From Trematomus loennbergii (Eukaryota; Chordata; Actinopteri; Perciformes; Nototheniidae): DNA of 64,000 bases. Made by a program: the position numbers and the translations under genes. Shown piece by piece: positions 59,733 to 64,000 of this stretch; positions within the stretch are counted from its first letter, which is position 1, and each line of letters opens with the position of its first letter. The stretch covers positions 11,359,207 through 11,423,206 of the forward strand of contig JAAOOA010000056.1 of the NCBI GenBank assembly GCA_012861695.1, given 5' to 3'. The notes beneath the pieces were generated by a model. It had not been told where the DNA came from. It was given only the letters and a program-made list of their open reading frames with translations, and made no database searches.

Positions 59733-61104
59733 GTAAGAAGTTTAAAATATACGTTTTGTTTTTTTTAAATAAAAAATGTCATATAATTAGGGAAAGTTAC
59801 ACAGCTAATAAGATTAAGATAATATATAGTATCTAACATCAAATGTTCAACTGACAATACAAATACTATAGATAAGCCTAAGTTAAGCCCCTCACTGCAC
59901 CATGAGCCCTACTGCTAAGAATGTATTGTGTGTGATACATACACGGCGTGTGGCGCAGTGGATAGAGAGTTGGTGTTCGGATCAAGGGAGCACAGGTTCA
60001 AACCCCACTGCAGTCAGCATGTTGTTGTGTCCCTGGGCAAGACACTTCACACCAAATTGCTCCTGTGGGGATTGCCCACAGTGTTGAGTATGTAAGTCGC
60101 TTTGGATACAAGCGTCTAACAAGTAACATGTAATGTAATACACAAAGTATATACTGCATGATTAATACTCCACATATACCAGCCTTAGATTAGATAGATT
60201 AGTTTTAAACAGGTTTCTGCAGTGCTGTAATATTATTCCTCCCACTAGCCTTATTGCATGTGAGCGTGTAAATGCAGATACATGTATTATAGACTGCAGT
60301 AGTGTAAAGGCACTTACAGAGAATGATGAAACTCCTAATTATATGGTACAGCTAATGTAGGAATTGAGAAAGAGAATTGTTTTTTGGTAGGGAAGAATAA
60401 ACAATTCTAGCATTGCAAGCTTGATTCTTGCTGAGGTGGCAACATTGCCTATTGTTTTGTGGCCTCACTGAATAATAGAATGCAATGAAATATATCATCT
60501 ACCTGAGGCTGCCAAGGGTCATAGCAACTATGTTCAACATCCCTGCTGAGGCTTTCAACTCACCTCAGAAGAATTATGCTGTGTCTCTTAATTTGAATAT
60601 ATCCTTAAGTGCACTGTTCACACACGTACTTGTGTGGTGTGTACATTTTTTCAGGGTAGTGTTGTCTCAGTGGGCACACTGGAAATGAAAATGATCACTG
60701 TTAGAAAGCTAGCAGAGTTATGTATAAATTGTTAAGGGTTCCATACTCAACTTTTCAACCAGTATGAGTGCACATCCTTTTGCCATACTTAATAGTGTAC
60801 ATGCACCTATGCAAGGAAAATAGCAAGTGCAACTTCAGAATTACCAAAATTGTAACTCAACACGAGACTGCAAGATGCAAGTGTTGTAAAAAGACATGAC
60901 CACTAAGAACAGAATACATGACAGTATTGATTACCATACATTAAATGTTTACTTCATCTTGAGGTTGCTGTATGTGCAGAAATCCTTAAATCAATACATC
61001 TAATCAATGTCTGGCTTAATGATAACACCGTAAACAAATCCTCCAGTGTGTCTGCCTAATGTGAAGCTTTTTTACTTACACATCAGACTCATCAAATTCT
61101 ATAA
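59733..61104. other. dnah5 intron 55, first part; no exon
   Basis: Holds the SINE below and otherwise AT-rich unique-looking DNA. The open frame at 60485-60688 has no family resemblance and no consistent splice sites. Confidence 0.5.
59944..60139 (+). mobile_element. tRNA-derived SINE
   Basis: The head has a tRNA-like A box (TGGCGCAGTGG, 59951-59961) and B box (GGTTCAAACC, 59995-60004), spaced as in a tRNA gene. The body has CTGGGCAAGACACTTCAC and a TCGCTTTGGATACAAGCGTC block typical of teleost SINEs. The tail is ATGTAATGTAATA. It cannot be a functional tRNA because the cloverleaf beyond the promoter boxes is not maintained. Target duplication not resolved. Confidence 0.75.
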
Positions 61105-62096
61105 TTAAAGGTCCCATGTCATGGCCATTTCTACTGATCATAATTCCATTGTTGAGGTCTACTAGAATAGATTTATACTGTGCAATTTTCCAAACTCACA
61201 TTGGTTTCTCATACAGCATCTCTGTATAGCATGTGTATTCACTCTCTGTCCTAAACGGCTTGTTGGAGCTCCTTCCCCCCCCCCCCCCCTCCCTGTGAGC
61301 CCAGTGTGCTCCGATCGGTCAGCTCGGCCACTCTGTTCTGATTAGTCAACCACCAGAGAGGCTCCGCCCATGTCTAACACAGTGCTTTTTTCGGCTCTGA
61401 GCGGAACATCAGTTTTACAATGACGTCGGTACAGCCGTATATGTTATACGCTAACTAACCGAACTGTACCTACAACTGTTGTTATTTAGGTGCACTTGTG
61501 GAAACTGCGCCATGATGCCTACCGAAGTGGAAAACGTCTGTTGCAAAGAAATTAGAAAGGTAGCCTAGCTGACAGTTACAACATTATGTAGCCAGCTAGC
61601 TGAAAACACCAACAGTAGCACACAACATTATATGCCAAGATATACACCATACATACCCCACACCCTGCAGAACCTCCATAACATGTACATATTCGATTAT
61701 AGACCTTTGAGGCGTAGAACGGAAGAAGAGTAAGTTATTTTTACCTGTAATAAACTACTATTGTGTTTCATGAAAAATCAAATCATGGTTTGCTATATAT
61801 GAATGATATGTTATAGGAGCAAATAATTCAGGGAAGAAAGGTATTTCCATCAAACTTTATTTTTTAGAAATGTACAAAATGAACATGTGTAAATATACAT
61901 ATATACACTGTATATCATCCATTCCTCCCCTTATAGGCGTTTTCAGCATCTTGCCTATCGCAGCTTTGTAAGCTGGTGCTGGGGCTTTTTAGGACGAGGC
62001 CTCAGGGTGGTCATCCCGTCATGTGTTGTCCGCCGGCTACGCCAGGAGTTTCCTGATCTGGCTGGACGAAATCAAATGCAAATCACAAAATATTAG
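61105..62096 (+). mobile_element. TTAA-started element carrying P2X7-ballast-like exons (left end seen)
   Basis: The block starts TTAA (61105-61108) followed by AGGTCCCATGTCATGG, comparable in layout to the TTAA-flanked MITE at 4353. A 15-base C run is at 61275-61289 and a GC-rich segment follows. The coding block described separately occupies 61490-62096. A matching right end (complement of AGGTCCCATGTCATGG) was not found before 64000, so the element is truncated, interrupted or longer than seen. Confidence 0.4.
61490..62096 (+). pseudogene. Three-exon fragment of a P2X7 C-terminal (ballast) domain protein
   Basis: Exon-like pieces 61490-61559, 61671-61729 and 61937-62096 have AG acceptors, GT donors (the last ends in TAG, 62094-62096) and phases that fit one another. 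They encode CTCGNCAMMPTEVENVCCKE, then NLHNMYIFDYRPLRRRTEEE, then FQHLAYRSFVSWCWGF, VVIPSCVVRRLRQEFPD and a short tail. This resembles the cysteine-rich intracellular ballast domain of P2X7 receptors (CGSC..CC, VAYRTYATW, LPSCCRWRIRKEFP in human), whose cysteines bind zinc. Receptor transmembrane and ATP-binding parts are absent. Stand-alone copies of this domain are common in fish. An upstream coding exon was not found; an ATG in the first piece (61512) could act as a start. It may be a captured gene piece or a mobile-element gene. Confidence 0.55.
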
Positions 62097-62429
62097 AGAA
62101 ACTTAGTTGTTTTAGGTTCGTTAGCTTGCCAGCTAGATTAATATGCTAACCTACGTTTGCTAGTTGTTCAGTGTAATATGCCAACCTACTATGAACAACA
62201 GCTAGTGGTTCATATTAGGCTAGGAAGAACATGTTTACAATTGCAATCTTATACGGGTAGTCTGCTACGTTCGGTCATTCATTGTAGCTGGCATAAAAAC
62301 AATGTTTTCCCTAGCAAACTCATGTCTAGCTCTTGGTAGCCTTCTTTTTTAGCTCGGTAGCATACACGCTAGGAACGCCAACTATAATGTAATTAAGTTT
62401 CGCGACTGACCGTACAGCAGTGTTGTAGT

Positions 62430-62816
62430 CAAGTCACCAATTCACGAGTCCAAGTCACTCTCGAGTCACCACTCTTCGAGTCCGAGTCCAAGTCCGAGTC
62501 ACCAAGGGAGAGTCGTAGTCGAGTCCAAGTCCGAGTCACCCAAGGAGTGTCCGAGTCGAGTCCGAGTCATCATTACCTGTGTTCGAGTCCGAGTCCAAGT
62601 CCAAGTCACCCAAGGAGTGTCCGAGTCGAGTCCGAGTCATCATTACCTGTGTTCGAGTCCAAGTCCGAGTCACCAAGGGAGAGTCGTAGTCGAGTCCAAG
62701 TCCGAGTCACCCAAGGAGTGTCCGAGTCGAGTCCGAGTCATCATTACCTGTGTTCGAGTCCGAGTCCAATTCCAAGTCCGAGTCACCTAAGAAGAGTCCA
62801 AGTCAAGTCCGAGTCA
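62430..62816. repeat. GAGTCC-type minisatellite
   Basis: Degenerate hexamers (GAGTCC, AAGTCC, CGAGTC) form a higher-order unit. The segment GGAGTGTCCGAGTCGAGTCC followed by GAGTCATCATTACCTGTG recurs at about 62544, 62614 and 62715. The serine/proline/glutamate-rich open frame across it (62547-62834) is a reading of the repeat. Confidence 0.85.
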
Positions 62817-63189
62817 CAAGTCTTCATGTATTAATCTTCGTGGATATATGTGTTGAAATGTAGCTGCTCCTCTACATTGCTTTTATCCTGTCATGTTATA
62901 CTAATCTGTCTATTGAACTGCTGTGAAGCCAGTTTGGCTACAAGTCTTGTAATAGGTGCTATACAAATATAAAGCTTATTACTAATATTAATATTATTAT
63001 TATTATTATTATTATTGTCAATGAGTTATGTCTAACTATATTTAAATTGAGTTACCTTTTAGAGAAGTGATTATATTTGTATGCCAATATTTTTATATGG
63101 TAAAGTTTTCGTTTTGCACTTTTATTTTGATAGTAATAAGATCGGGACTCTTATTTTGAAGGAACTTTTACCGGTTAAATTGGTTTACA

Positions 63190-63300
63190 GATAAAGATTA
63201 AGCCCCAGAAAGCACATGGCTACTTAGCATGCAAAATGATGTCATTCTGCATGTTAAGTAGCCATGTGCTTTCGTGTTATCGGCTGAATCTTTATTTATT
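63190..63300. repeat. Near-perfect palindrome (hairpin), core 63208-63273
   Basis: The arm 63208-63240 (GAAAGCACATGGCTACTTAG and on) pairs with 63241-63273 with three mismatches and no real loop. Imperfect pairing continues outward (ATAAAGATT..AAGCC on both arms). It could be a small palindromic MITE or a hairpin RNA precursor; its repeat-rich surroundings favour the former. Confidence 0.6.
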
Positions 63301-63329
63301 GATTAGATCACGTTACTCTGATGATAGCA

Positions 63330-64000
63330 GAGGTGGGACCAAGTCATTGTTTTGCAAGTCCGAGTCAAGTCTCAAGTCTTTGCGCTCAAGTCCGAGTCAA
63401 GTCTCAAGTCTTTGCGCTCAAGTCCAAGTCAAGTCTCAAGTCAGGATGGGAAAGTTCAAGTCAAGTCCAAGTCCTAAACTTTGACAAAACGAGTCTTAAA
63501 CAAGTCATTATGTGCTTTTCAACAAATGTAATGACATCGATCAACAGAATAATACTTAAAAATCAAACTGCTCTTTATTAGTCACATTAATAATTTAATA
63601 AACCATTTTCTCTCTGCTGGTAAAGTAACGTGTTTTTCTTCTATTGTAAGAGGGATCAGTAAGGTAAGGCTACCGTGACGGTTTGATTCAGAAGGAGTTT
63701 AATGTATAAGATCCCTGATGTTGAGGTAACCAGAATGTTTATTTCCACTGTGTACAACATGTTATAAGGGACCCACAATCTATCTTTATGCAAGGGATAA
63801 TGTGCAGCGAGGCGTCTCTATGGGGAAAAGAACACCTGAATCTAGATCCCTCTGCAGGTGGTACTTTAACTATATTTTGATGCTAATACTTTTGTACTTT
63901 TACTTGTAACATTTTGAATGCAGGATCTTTTATTGTAACCGAGTATTCCTACACTCTGGTACTTTTACTCAAGTACAAGATCTGAACTTCTCCCACCTCT
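63330..64000. mobile_element. Probable transposon with CAGAGGTGGG ends, running to the window edge
   Basis: GCAGAGGTGGGACCAAGTC at the left (63330) and the complement of AGAGGTGGGAGAAG at the very end (63987-64000) suggest inverted ends. CAAGTC/GAGTCA repeats occupy 63356-63476. The right boundary and target duplication cannot be checked because the window ends. Confidence 0.4.

Noticed and set aside
59944..60020. A tRNA gene
   Set aside because: A and B boxes are present, but the rest does not keep a cloverleaf, and the sequence continues into a SINE body and tail.
62547..62834. 95-codon Ser/Pro/Glu-rich frame
   Set aside because: It is the minisatellite read as protein.

Overview
The window looks like teleost fish genomic DNA. 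The evidence is short GT-AG introns, a very long (CA)n microsatellite, many small hAT-like and TTAA-flanked transposons, a tRNA-derived SINE, and a gene order shared with other vertebrates. It contains the 5' parts of two divergently transcribed genes and no complete gene. I cannot name the species.

Left part (1 to about 17360): on the minus strand I recognise the first coding exon of trio (17292-17361), inside a GC/CpG-rich promoter region. Everything left of it is trio intron 1, at least 17.3 kb long. It holds nested transposons (4072-5442, 8187-9591, 9822-10427, 10627-10882), microsatellites, and a pair of exon-like minus-strand segments near 3659-3820 that I cannot assign.

Middle (17362-24116): the space between the trio and dnah5 start codons. 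It holds a perfect RFX X-box (19173-19186) followed by a candidate leader exon (about 19363-19452), and a hAT-type MITE with an 8-bp target duplication (23398-23732).

Right part (24117 to the end): on the plus strand I reconstruct 55 consecutive coding exons (24117-59732) of an axonemal outer-arm dynein heavy chain. I identify it as dnah5 by sequence and by its neighbour trio. They encode about the first 2831 residues of a protein usually about 4600 long: the N-terminal stem, the linker, AAA1, AAA2 and the start of AAA3. All introns are GT-AG and exon phases agree throughout, except for four places where exactly one base is missing (in exons 14, 16, 28 and 45). The rest of the motor (AAA3 end, AAA4, stalk, AAA5, AAA6, C-terminus) lies beyond the window. 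The last intron, from 59733, is over 4.2 kb and repeat-rich. It includes a SINE, a TTAA-flanked element carrying three exons of a P2X7-ballast-like domain, a GAGTCC minisatellite and a 110-bp palindrome.

Dnah5 works in motile cilia as a force-generating heavy chain of the outer dynein arm. Trio is a Rho/Rac guanine nucleotide exchange factor with no known functional link to it; they are conserved neighbours. I found no clear new biological system. The best leads are the four single-base lesions, the X-box with a possible alternative 5' end of dnah5, the spliced-looking unit inside trio intron 1, and the transposon-borne P2X7-like domain.
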